From the NCBI RefSeq assembly GCF_041320275.1, contig NZ_CP162023.1, forward strand, positions 4,154,001 to 4,218,000: a DNA stretch of 64,000 nt, read 5' to 3'. The position numbers and the translations under genes were made by a program. Source of the stretch: Mumia sp. Pv4-285 (GTDB lineage Bacteria; Actinomycetota; Actinomycetes; Propionibacteriales; Nocardioidaceae). The first letter of the stretch is position 1. Every line of letters starts with the position of its first letter. Positions 8,741 to 16,480 of this stretch are shown here, piece after piece. Below the pieces are notes generated by a model. That model worked only from the letters and a program-made list of their open reading frames with translations. It made no database searches and was not told the origin of the DNA.

Positions 8741-9613
8741 CTAGTCCGGAAGGTCCATGGCGGCGAGGCGGTCCTGATCCGTCGTCGACACGATCTCGAC
8801 GATGCGGCCGTCGACCACGGTGCAGGCCATCACGGCCACCGGCCGCCCACCCTGGCCCACCGCCAAGATCCCCGGCTCGCCGTTCACGAGCACGGGGCGC
8901 GACGTCGCGGTCGCGCCGGCCGCGAACTGCACCCGCGACGCGACCTCGGCCGCACCCAGCCGTACGACGAGCCCTCGCGCGGAGTAGCCGCGCCACCTGA
9001 CCTCCGGGTCGAGCACCCGCAGCAGCCCTTCGAAGTCACCGGCCCGCGCTGCTGCGAGGAACGCGTCGACGACGGCACGCGCTCGGCGCCGTTCGTCGGA
9101 GGGACGCGGGGCCGCCTGCACCTTCCGGCGCGCCCGGCTGGCGAGCATCTTGGACGCGTCGGTCGACCTGCCGAGGATCTGACCGATCTCGTCGAACGGC
9201 ACCGCGAACATGTCGTGCAGCACGAACGCCAGGCGTTCGGCGGGGCCGAGCGAGTCGAGCACGACCAGGAGCGCCACCGCGACCGAGTCGGCGAGCACCG
9301 CATCGTCCTCGGGCGCTCCTTCGTCCTCGGTGACGACGAAGTCGGGCAGGCGCTCGCCGTACGGCGCCTCGGGGTGGGCCGCGCGTGCACGCAGCATGTC
9401 GATGCAGACCCGGCCGACGACGGTGGTCAGCCATCCGGACAGGTTGTCGATCGTCGCCGCGTCCTGGCGCATCAGTCTCAGCCACGCCTCCTGCACCGCG
9501 TCCTCGGCGTCCGTCCGCGATCCGAGCATGCGATAGGCCACCGCCTCCAGGCGCCCGCGCTGCTCCTCGAAGGCTCCCGCCAGGGCGTCGTCCCCCACGT
9601 CCGATCCCGTCAT
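8741..9613 (-). CDS. ECF RNA polymerase sigma factor with SnoaL-like C-terminal extension (SigJ/ECF41 type)
   Basis: A 290-residue sigma factor. Region 2 (AYRMLGSRTDAEDAVQEAWLR, with the DNA-opening NLSGWLTTVVGR/DMLRARAAHPE) and region 4 (LGPAERLAFVLHDMFAVPFDEIGQILGRS) are followed by a roughly 100-residue NTF2/SnoaL-fold tail containing NGEPG. ECF41-group sigmas use such a tail instead of an anti-sigma factor. Here the segment where many members have a glycine-rich DGGG motif reads LDPEVRWRGYSARG, so the subgroup is uncertain. SD AGGAGG lies just before the ATG. Divergent from a DoxX gene, its likely target. Confidence 0.88.
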   Translation of the reverse strand: MTGSDVGDDALAGAFEEQRGRLEAVAYRMLGSRTDAEDAVQEAWLRLMRQDAATIDNLSGWLTTVVGRVCIDMLRARAAHPEAPYGERLPDFVVTEDEGAPEDDAVLADSVAVALLVVLDSLGPAERLAFVLHDMFAVPFDEIGQILGRSTDASKMLASRARRKVQAAPRPSDERRRARAVVDAFLAAARAGDFEGLLRVLDPEVRWRGYSARGLVVRLGAAEVASRVQFAAGATATSRPVLVNGEPGILAVGQGGRPVAVMACTVVDGRIVEIVSTTDQDRLAAMDLPD

Positions 9614-9638
9614 GCCGTTACCTCCTGCCAGCCAGGTC

Positions 9639-9655
9639 CGTCATACCTGATGACG
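9639..9655. promoter_or_regulatory. Inverted repeat CGTCAT-N5-ATGACG between sigma gene and doxX
   Basis: A perfect 6-bp dyad lies at the centre of the 79-nt divergent intergenic region. It may be part of the doxX/sigma promoter or an operator. The published ECF41 promoter pattern was looked for by eye and not convincingly found. Confidence 0.4.
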
Positions 9656-9692
9656 GGCTCGCAAGGGCAGACGTAACAGAAAGCGGAAGCTC

Positions 9693-10073
9693 ATGGACCT
9701 CGCACTGTGGATCATCGCCGGCCTCCTGGCAGCAGTCTTCCTCCTGGCAGGGGCGAACAAGCTCTTCGTTCCGCGGGAGACGCTGGCCAAGGCTCCTGGC
9801 GGGGGTTGGGTCAACGACTTCAGCCCACGCTTCATCAAGACCCTCGGCGCGCTCGAGATCCTCGGCGCGCTCGGCCTGATCCTGCCGGCCGCCCTCGGCA
9901 TCGCACCGGTCCTGGTCCCGCTCGCCGCCGTCGGCCTGGCGACGATCATGGTCGGCGCGGCGATCGTGACGTCCCGCCGGCACGAGGTCGCGCACGCGAT
10001 CCTGGACCTGACGTACCTCGCCCTGATCGTCTTCCTGGCGGTCGGCCGGTTCGGTCCGGAAGCATTCGGGTGA
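9693..10073 (+). CDS. DoxX family membrane protein
   Basis: A 126-residue protein with four predicted membrane helices. The N-terminal IIAGLLAAVFLLAGANKLF is the DoxX-like signature, followed by LGALEILGALGLILPAALG. Family members are often linked to redox stress or thiol chemistry, but no biochemical role can be read from this sequence. Position opposite an autoregulated-type ECF sigma gene suggests it is sigma-dependent. Confidence 0.85.
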   Translation: MDLALWIIAGLLAAVFLLAGANKLFVPRETLAKAPGGGWVNDFSPRFIKTLGALEILGALGLILPAALGIAPVLVPLAAVGLATIMVGAAIVTSRRHEVAHAILDLTYLALIVFLAVGRFGPEAFG

Positions 10074-10095
10074 GGCAGTCCCCCCGCCGGTCGAT

Positions 10096-10201
10096 GGTCT
10101 CGATCGCTTCGCGCCTCGACCAACCGCACCCCCGCTGGTCGAGGAGGGCGAGGAACGAGCCCGTCTCGAGACCAGGTCTCGATCGCTTCGCGCCTCGACC
10201 A
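10096..10201. repeat. Cluster of dispersed GGTCTCGATCGC.../CTGGTCGAG repeats
   Basis: Two direct copies of a 27-nt unit starting GGTCTCGATCGCTTCGCGCC and ending TCGACCA (10096-10122 and 10175-10201) flank a variant in opposite orientation (10135-10173) that starts CTGGTCGAGGAGG and ends CTCGAGACC. Fragments of the same unit continue to about 10250. It lies between doxX and the convergent tetR gene, where it may help end transcription. Related copies occur at 36764, 37776-37928 and 43794. Confidence 0.85.
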
Positions 10202-10256
10202 ACGGGGGGAAGGGCGCCTCGACCAGCGGAGAAGAAGGGCTCGACCAGTGAAGCGG

Positions 10257-10844
10257 TCAGGCGGGGGGCAGCAGGAGCGAGCGGATGGTGTCGGTGAACG
10301 CGTGCACGTCGATGCTCGGGTCGAGCGACCGCTGCGCGCCCAGCCCGATGCCGAGGCTCAGCAGCACCAGCGCGACCTGGTCGGCGGGCACCGCGAGGCG
10401 CATGCCGGTTCGCTCCTGCATGTCGAGCAGCATCGCGGCGATGGACTCGCGGATCAGCCGGTGGCGGGCGGCGAGCTCCGTGGCGACGAAGGGACTGGTG
10501 CGGACCACGGCGGCGAACTCGACCTCGAGCGCGGTCCAGCGCGGCTGTCCTAGTCGGACCTTGAGCCAGCCCTCGAACGCGTTGAGCGACTCCTCGTACG
10601 TCGTGGCCGAGGTCAGCGCCTCGAGCACCTCGACCACCATCTCGCCGTGGATCTCGTCGAGGACGGCGAGTCCGAGCTCTTCCTTGCTCTTGAAGTTCGA
10701 GTAGACCGCGCCCTTCGAGAACCCGGCCTCCACGGCGACGCGCTCGAGGCTGGTCGCGGCGTAGCCGTCGTGGAGGAAGAGAGCACGGGCCGTCGCGATC
10801 AGCGACTCGCGCGTCTGCGCCTGACGTGCCGCCCGGATGGACAT
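10257..10844 (-). CDS. TetR/AcrR family transcriptional regulator
   Basis: 195 residues with the standard N-terminal helix-turn-helix (TRESLIATARALFLHDGYAATSLERVAVEAGFSKGAVYSNFKSKEEL, residues 10-57) and a variable ligand-binding half. It is transcribed away from the monooxygenase gene across a 71-nt gap that contains a perfect dyad over the monooxygenase -10 element, so it is the likely repressor of the BVMO-P450 genes. Confidence 0.92.
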   Translation of the reverse strand: MSIRAARQAQTRESLIATARALFLHDGYAATSLERVAVEAGFSKGAVYSNFKSKEELGLAVLDEIHGEMVVEVLEALTSATTYEESLNAFEGWLKVRLGQPRWTALEVEFAAVVRTSPFVATELAARHRLIRESIAAMLLDMQERTGMRLAVPADQVALVLLSLGIGLGAQRSLDPSIDVHAFTDTIRSLLLPPA

Positions 10845-10880
10845 CGGCCCTCCTCGTTCCGCAATATGACATCAAGAGTG

Positions 10881-10909
10881 TTGCATCCCGCTCGGATACC
10901 GTTAGTATC
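10881..10909 (+). promoter_or_regulatory. Promoter with overlapping TetR-type dyad for the monooxygenase gene
   Basis: TTGCAT (10881-10886), a 16-nt spacer and TAGTAT (10903-10908) form a sigma70-like promoter only 7 nt before the GTG at 10916, implying a leaderless mRNA. A dyad GATAC-CGTTA-GTATC (10895-10909) covers the -10, an ideal position for repression by the divergent TetR. Confidence 0.6.
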
Positions 10910-10915
10910 TGACTC

Positions 10916-12406
10916 GTGATCACCCAAGATATCGTCATCGTCGGCACCGGGTTCTCCGGCATGGGCATGGCCATGAAGCTCGCCGAGGCAGGGCGCGACG
11001 ACTTCGTCATCCTCGAGAAGGCCGACGAGGTCGGGGGCACGTGGCGCGACAACACCTACCCGGGCTGCGCGTGCGACGTGCCGAGTCACATGTACTCGTT
11101 CTCGTACGAGCTCAACCCGCGCTGGTCCAACTCGTTCTCGGGCCAGCCCGAGATCTGGGACTACATGCGCAAGGTCGCCGACGAGCACGGCATCCGCAAG
11201 CGCATCCACTTCGGCAAGGAGGTCGTCGGTGCCCACTGGGACGACGACCGCCGCCGCTGGGAGGTCCACACGGCCGACGGCGACGTGTACGACGCACGCG
11301 TGCTGGTCTCGGGCATGGGCGGCCTCCACATCCCGAACGTCCCACACATCGAGGGCGCCGAGTCCTTCACCGGCGCGCGATTCCACTCCGCCGAGTGGGA
11401 CCACGACGTCGACCTGACCGGCAAGCGGATCGCCGTCATCGGCACCGGGGCGAGCGCGATCCAGTTCGTCCCGATCATCGCCGAGCAGGCGTCGCACCTC
11501 ACGCTCTTCCAGCGGACGCCCCCGTGGGTCCTCCCGAAGCGCGACAAGCCGATCGGCGCGACGAAGCAGACGATCCTCGAGAAGGTCCCCGGCGCCAACC
11601 GCGTCTACCGCGACGCCCTCTACTGGGCGCTCGAGTCGCGCGCGATCACCTTCAACGGCCACGTGCCCGCGTTCCTCCGTATCGCCGAGAAGGTCGTCCA
11701 CGCCCACATTGCACGCCAGGTCGACGACCCCGAGATCCGCGCCAAGCTGACGCCCGACTACCGCCTGGGCTGCAAGCGCGTGCTGCAGTCCAACGACTAC
11801 TACCGCACGTTCAACCGCGACGACGTGACGCTCGAGACGACACGCGTCGCCCGCATCGTCCCCGAGGGCGTCGTCGATGCGGACGGCACGCTGCACGAGG
11901 CCGACGTCATCGTCTACGGGACCGGCTTCCACGTCGTCGACGCGTTCGACCACCTCAACATCACCGGCCGAGGCGGCGTGCCCATGGCGGAGCAGTTCCG
12001 ACGTGACGGGGTCGAGACCTACCTCGGCATCAACGTCAGCAACTTCCCCAACCTGTTCCTGATGCTCGGCCCCAACACCGCGCTCGGCCACAACTCGGTG
12101 GTCTTCATGATCGAGCAGCAGGCGAAGTACATCGTTCGCTCGCTCGACACGATGGACCGTCTGCGCGCCGACGTGATGGAGCCGACGCGACTCGCTCAGG
12201 ACACCTACAACGCCGACATCCAGGAGCGGGTCAAGAAGGGCATCTGGACCCAGGGCGGCTGCACCTCGTGGTACCTCGACAGCCAGGGCAACAACCGTAC
12301 GATCTGGCCGAAGTTCACCTTCCAGTACTGGTGGGACACCCGCAAGGTCCGCGAGGAGGACTACGTCTTCGAGCGTGCTGCGCGCACGGATAAGGTCGCA
12401 GCATGA
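10916..12406 (+). CDS. Flavin-containing monooxygenase, Baeyer-Villiger type
   Basis: 496 residues. FAD motif GTGFSG near residue 9, NADP-binding GTGASAIQ near 178, and the Baeyer-Villiger fingerprint FxGxxxHxxxW (FTGARFHSAEW, about 151-161) identify a type I BVMO inserting oxygen next to a ketone carbonyl. The GTG start fits the leaderless promoter. The next gene, a P450, begins 11 nt after its stop. The substrate is unknown; a hydrophobic ketone or steroid-like compound is plausible from the P450 and MDR neighbours only. Confidence 0.92.
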   Translation: MITQDIVIVGTGFSGMGMAMKLAEAGRDDFVILEKADEVGGTWRDNTYPGCACDVPSHMYSFSYELNPRWSNSFSGQPEIWDYMRKVADEHGIRKRIHFGKEVVGAHWDDDRRRWEVHTADGDVYDARVLVSGMGGLHIPNVPHIEGAESFTGARFHSAEWDHDVDLTGKRIAVIGTGASAIQFVPIIAEQASHLTLFQRTPPWVLPKRDKPIGATKQTILEKVPGANRVYRDALYWALESRAITFNGHVPAFLRIAEKVVHAHIARQVDDPEIRAKLTPDYRLGCKRVLQSNDYYRTFNRDDVTLETTRVARIVPEGVVDADGTLHEADVIVYGTGFHVVDAFDHLNITGRGGVPMAEQFRRDGVETYLGINVSNFPNLFLMLGPNTALGHNSVVFMIEQQAKYIVRSLDTMDRLRADVMEPTRLAQDTYNADIQERVKKGIWTQGGCTSWYLDSQGNNRTIWPKFTFQYWWDTRKVREEDYVFERAARTDKVAA

Positions 12407-12416
12407 TGGGCACAGC

Positions 12417-13706
12417 ATGAGCCTGCCTCCAGGACCACGGTGGCCCGCTTCCGTCCAGACGGTGGCGTTCCTCGCGTTCCGGGGGCCGTTCTCCCGCATG
12501 CTCGTCCGCCGGTACGGATCCGCGTACACGATCCGCATCCACCCCGGCCCACGCACGATCGCGACGGTCAGCGAGCCGGAGCACATCAAGCAGGTCTTCG
12601 GCGGCGACGCGACCGAGTTCCACGCCGGCGAGGGCAACCAGGTGCTGCGTCCGGTGATGGGCGACCACTCGGTGCTGCTGACCGACGAGGCGGAGCACAT
12701 GCGGGCGCGCAAACTGCTGATGCCCGCGTTCAACGGGGCGTCGCTGCGCGGATACCGCGGGCTGGTCGACGCGCTCGCGAAGGCAGAGGTCGACCGCTGG
12801 CGCGACGGCGAGCGCCTCGTCACCCACGACCGCATGAACGCTCTCACGCTGGAGGTGATCCTCCAGGTCGTGTTCGGGGTGACCGACGAGGAGACCCTCG
12901 ACTCGCTCCGCCCGCGCATCCGACGGATGGTGGAGATCGACCCGGTGATGTTCGTCGGTTGGATCTTCCCCAGGCTGCGCCGGTACGGGCCGTGGAAGCG
13001 CTACTTCGACAACCAGCGACAGGTCGACCGGCTCCTGTACGCCGAGATCGCCGCGCGACGCGAGGTGCCCGACCTCGATGCCCGCACGGACGTGCTCTCC
13101 CGGCTGCTCGGCGTCCGAGCCCAGGACGACGTCGCGTCCCTGACCGACCCCGAGCTCCGCGACCAGCTCGTCACGCTGCTCCTCGCCGGGCACGAGACGA
13201 CGGCGTCCGCCCTGTCGTGGACGCTGTACGAGCTCGGGGCCAACCCCGACGTCCAGGCCGACGCCGTGCGGGCCGCGGACACCGGGGACGAGGCGTTCCT
13301 CGAGGCGTGCCTCAAAGAGGGCATGCGGCTCCATCCCGTGATCGACTCCGTCGTGCGGCGCCTGACCACGCCGCAGCGGATCGGGCCCTGGGAGCTCCCG
13401 GCGGGCACCGTCGTCTCACCGTCGATCGCCGGCGCTCAGGCGTCGTCCGCCAGCTTCGCCGAGCCGCGTCGGTTCCGGCCGCGGCGATTCCTCGACGACG
13501 ACATCGCGCCCAACACGTGGCTCCCCTTCGGCGGAGGGGTGCGCCGGTGCATCGGCGCCGGCTTCTCGCTGCTGGAGGGTACGGCGGTGCTGAAGGAGAT
13601 CCTCACCCGCTACCGCGTGAGCGTGGACGGCGAGGAGATCGACATGCTCCGCAACATCACGCACGTCCCGAAGCACAAGGCCGTCGTCAGCCTTCACGCC
13701 CGGTGA
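12417..13706 (+). CDS. Cytochrome P450
   Basis: 429 residues. I-helix LLAGHETTAS (about 255-264), ExxR in EGMRLHP (about 300), and heme-binding FGGGVRRCIGAGF with the axial Cys near 378. The ATG at 12417 gives a normal MSLPPGPR opening, close to class members that start with the proline-rich segment without a membrane helix; partner ferredoxin genes are not nearby. Probably co-transcribed with the BVMO. Confidence 0.94.
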   Translation: MSLPPGPRWPASVQTVAFLAFRGPFSRMLVRRYGSAYTIRIHPGPRTIATVSEPEHIKQVFGGDATEFHAGEGNQVLRPVMGDHSVLLTDEAEHMRARKLLMPAFNGASLRGYRGLVDALAKAEVDRWRDGERLVTHDRMNALTLEVILQVVFGVTDEETLDSLRPRIRRMVEIDPVMFVGWIFPRLRRYGPWKRYFDNQRQVDRLLYAEIAARREVPDLDARTDVLSRLLGVRAQDDVASLTDPELRDQLVTLLLAGHETTASALSWTLYELGANPDVQADAVRAADTGDEAFLEACLKEGMRLHPVIDSVVRRLTTPQRIGPWELPAGTVVSPSIAGAQASSASFAEPRRFRPRRFLDDDIAPNTWLPFGGGVRRCIGAGFSLLEGTAVLKEILTRYRVSVDGEEIDMLRNITHVPKHKAVVSLHAR

Positions 13707-13723
13707 GTGACACCCCTCCCCGC

Positions 13724-13745
13724 TAAGCGCTCGCTTAGGTAGGGT
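13724..13745 (+). promoter_or_regulatory. TAAGCGCTCGCTTA dyad and -10 for the MDR gene
   Basis: A perfect 6-bp dyad TAAGCG-CT-CGCTTA (13724-13737) lies directly upstream of TAGGGT (13740-13745), 6 nt before the ATG at 13752. Dyads of the AAGCG/CGCTT type are typical TetR-family operators in actinobacteria. The controlling regulator is not identifiable here. Confidence 0.5.
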
Positions 13746-13751
13746 CGGGTC

Positions 13752-14720
13752 ATGCGTGCAGTCCAGATCACATCGTTGGAAGGTCCCTCCGCCGTCGAGG
13801 TCGTCGACATCGACGCACCCGAGCCGGGTCCTGACCAGGTCGTCATCGACGTCCGGGCGTCGGGTGTCTCGTTCCCGGAGGTCCTCCAGACCCGCGGGCT
13901 CTACCAGGTGAAGCCCCCGCTCCCGTTCGTCCCCGGCTCCGAGATCGCCGGCGAGGTGGTCTCCGCGCCTTCGGGCTCGGGCTTCTCCACCGGTGACCGC
14001 GTCGCCGCGTTCCCGATGCTCGGCGGGTTCTCGGAGCGCGTCGTCGCCAACCCCGACATGACCTTCCACCTCCCGGACAACCTCTCGTACGAGGAGGGTG
14101 CCGCGATCCCGCTCAACTACCTCACGGCGCACTTCGCGCTGCTCAAGCGCGGCTACCTCCGCCACGGCGAGTCCGTTCTGGTCCAGGGAGCCGCCGGCGG
14201 CGTCGGCACGGCGTCGATCCAGATCGCCAAGGCGTACGGCGCGGGTCAGGTCATCGCCGTCACCTCGACCGACGAGAAGGGTGAGGTGGCCAAGGCCGCC
14301 GGCGCCGACGCGTACGTGCTGGTCGACGGGTTCAAGGACGCGGTCAAGGACCTCACCGGTGGACGCGGCGCGGACATCGTGGTCGACCCGGTCGGCGGTG
14401 ACCGCTTCACCGACTCGCTCCGTGCGCTCGGCGACGACGGTCGCCTGCTGGTCATCGGGTTCACCGCCGGCGCGATCCCCGAGGTGAAGGTCAACCGACT
14501 GCTGCTCAACAACATCGACGTCCGCGGCGTCGGCTGGGGAGCGTACGTGATGAAGCGGCCCGGCTACGTCGCCTCGCAGTGGCAGGAGCTCACGCCGCAC
14601 CTCGAGGCGGGCTCGCTGACGCCGCCGATCGGCGCCCGGTTCCCGCTGGAGGACGCGGCGAGCGCCCTCGCGTCGATCGACAACCGCGAGGCCGTCGGCA
14701 AGGTCGTCCTCGTCCCCTGA
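13752..14720 (+). CDS. Zinc-free MDR NADPH:quinone reductase-like oxidoreductase
   Basis: 322 residues: GroES-like N-terminal half (FPEVLQTRGLYQVKPPLPFVPGSEIAGEV) without the structural or catalytic zinc cysteines, then a Rossmann domain with GAAGGVGTASIQIAKAYGA around residue 147. This is the quinone reductase branch of the medium-chain superfamily. It has its own promoter with a TetR-like dyad, so it may be an independent unit rather than part of the P450 operon. Confidence 0.9.
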   Translation: MRAVQITSLEGPSAVEVVDIDAPEPGPDQVVIDVRASGVSFPEVLQTRGLYQVKPPLPFVPGSEIAGEVVSAPSGSGFSTGDRVAAFPMLGGFSERVVANPDMTFHLPDNLSYEEGAAIPLNYLTAHFALLKRGYLRHGESVLVQGAAGGVGTASIQIAKAYGAGQVIAVTSTDEKGEVAKAAGADAYVLVDGFKDAVKDLTGGRGADIVVDPVGGDRFTDSLRALGDDGRLLVIGFTAGAIPEVKVNRLLLNNIDVRGVGWGAYVMKRPGYVASQWQELTPHLEAGSLTPPIGARFPLEDAASALASIDNREAVGKVVLVP

Positions 14721-14729
14721 CGCCGGACG

Positions 14730-14793
14730 CACGAAGAGGGTGCGTCGCGCCGGATTCCCCCGTGGTCCGGCGTGACGCACCCTCGGCTTCGTG
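14730..14793. terminator. Bidirectional hairpin terminator
   Basis: Arms beginning CACGAAGAGGGTGCGTC (14730) and ending GACGCACCCTCGGCTTCGTG (14793) form a long stem, with an inner GCCGGA/TCCGGC pairing and a loop around CCCCCGTGG. It lies between convergent MDR and permease genes. Confidence 0.85.
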
Positions 14794-14794
14794 G

Positions 14795-16324
14795 CTACTC
14801 GGTGTTGCCCTTGAGGATCTCGTCCTCGATCGTGCCGCCGAGCCCTTCCTTCTCCGGGTCGTAGCCGTGCAGGCCGCCGGACACCGCGTACTCCTCCTCG
14901 GGAGACAGCACCAGACGGTGACGGCCCCACAGCGCGAACAGCAGCAGCATCACGGCGTAGATGACGACGATCGCGATCACGGCCGGGCGGTACGTCTCGT
15001 TGAGCAGGATGCCGACGAACGTGATCGCCGCGATCACACCGGCGACGATCGCGCCTCCCACGCCGACCGGGCTGACGTACGGCCGGACCGCGTTCGGGAA
15101 CTTCCTGCGAAGCATCACGAACGCGACCATCTGCAGGAAGTACGCGAGGACCGCGCCCCACACCGCGATGTTCAGGACGATGTCGCCGGCTGCGGAGCCG
15201 ACGAGGTCCACGATGAACAGCGCCACGAGACCGATCACCGCACCGGCGACCAGCGCGACCCACGGGGTCTGCCGCGCACCGGTGAGCGACAGGAACTTCG
15301 GGTAGTAGCCGGCCCGCGACAGCGAGTACATGTTGCGGCCGTAGGCGAACATGATGCCCTGCAGGCTCGCGAGCAGACCGATCAGCGCGAACGCCGACAG
15401 CAGCGCTGCCAGGTCGGCCGAGAGGAACGACCGGAACCCGTCGAGCAGCGGCTCGCCCGACGTCCGGATCTCGTCCGAGCCCGTGACCGCCGGGTTGAGG
15501 AACAGCACGATCGCCGCGGTCGCGATCAGGGTGAGCAGTCCGCCGATGCCGGCCCGCGGGATGTCCTTCTGAGGGTCGTGCGCCTCCTCCGCCGCGAGCG
15601 GGAGCTCCTCGATCCCGAGGAAGAACCACATCGCGAACGGCAGCGCGTACAGGACGCCCTCCCATCCGAACGGGAGGAAGTCGGAGTTGCCCGGATCCGG
15701 GGTGATGTTGTTGAGGTTGCCGAAGTCGACGGCGCCGTTGGCGAACGCCAGGATCGCGAAGAGGACCAGGACGCCGATCGAGATGATCGAGACGATGATC
15801 GCGAACTTGAACGAGATCGCCGCCCCCAACGTGTTGAGGCCGACGAACAACGCGTAGAGGACGATCCACCAGATCCACATGTTGTCGGTGAGATCCAGCC
15901 CGATGAGCTCGTCGGTGATCGCGTTGGCGTACTCCGCGGAGAAGAGCACGATCACGCCGGTCGTGAAGACGTACTCGATCGTCTCGGCGACCCCGGTCAC
16001 GAAGCCGCCCCACGGACCCATCGCTGCCCGGGAGAACGAGTACGCGCCACCGGTGTGCGGCATCGCGGCCGACATCTCGCCGATGGAGAACAGCATGCCG
16101 AAGTACATGACGACGATGACGAGGCTCGCCACGACGAGGCCGCCCCAGCCCGCGGCGTCGAGGCCGAAGTTCCATCCCGAGAAGTCGCCGGAGATGACGG
16201 CGCCGACGCCGATGCCCCACAGCCCCCAGAAGCCGGCGGCACGCGTGAGCTGCCGCTTCTCGAAGTAGCCGTCCTGGGCGTGGGAGTACGTCGCTCCCGA
16301 GGACGTGAGTCTCTTGTCGGCCAT
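14795..16324 (-). CDS. APC-family ethanolamine-type permease
   Basis: 509 residues with about 12 membrane helices. The opening segment GVGAVISGDFSGWNFGL, GEMSAAMPHTGGAYSF and PFAMWFFLGIEELPLAAEEAHDPQKDIPRA are close to ethanolamine permeases of the APC superfamily. Start ATG 16324 was chosen because it precedes a short cytosolic tail before helix 1; longer upstream frames run into the divergent gene. Divergent from the glutamine-synthetase-like gene, so it probably supplies that pathway's amine. Confidence 0.88.
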   Translation of the reverse strand: MADKRLTSSGATYSHAQDGYFEKRQLTRAAGFWGLWGIGVGAVISGDFSGWNFGLDAAGWGGLVVASLVIVVMYFGMLFSIGEMSAAMPHTGGAYSFSRAAMGPWGGFVTGVAETIEYVFTTGVIVLFSAEYANAITDELIGLDLTDNMWIWWIVLYALFVGLNTLGAAISFKFAIIVSIISIGVLVLFAILAFANGAVDFGNLNNITPDPGNSDFLPFGWEGVLYALPFAMWFFLGIEELPLAAEEAHDPQKDIPRAGIGGLLTLIATAAIVLFLNPAVTGSDEIRTSGEPLLDGFRSFLSADLAALLSAFALIGLLASLQGIMFAYGRNMYSLSRAGYYPKFLSLTGARQTPWVALVAGAVIGLVALFIVDLVGSAAGDIVLNIAVWGAVLAYFLQMVAFVMLRRKFPNAVRPYVSPVGVGGAIVAGVIAAITFVGILLNETYRPAVIAIVVIYAVMLLLFALWGRHRLVLSPEEEYAVSGGLHGYDPEKEGLGGTIEDEILKGNTE

Positions 16325-16372
16325 CTCGACTCTCCTATCGACGGTCGCGTCGCTTGGACCGAGAGTAGACCC

Positions 16373-16401
16373 GTCAATGGTGGCCTGGACATACCTTTGA
16401 C
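16373..16401. promoter_or_regulatory. Inverted repeat in the permease/ligase divergent region
   Basis: GTCAATGGT, an 11-nt spacer and ACCTTTGAC form a dyad with one mismatch in nine. Being central to the 156-nt divergent region, it could bind the FadR-type regulator encoded at the end of the cluster. Confidence 0.5.
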
Positions 16402-16480
16402 TGGCGATCTCGCGATTTCTCCGCTGATCTTTGTCGCAACCTCCCGTCCCAATGGTTGGTTCGGCGTGATTCACTGAGGC

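Noticed and set aside
9614-9692. Canonical ECF41 promoter
   Set aside because: Only a CGTCAT/ATGACG dyad was found; the -35/-10 pattern does not fit convincingly.
14579-16477. Plus-strand frame opposite the permease
   Set aside because: Antisense to a membrane protein with clear helices.
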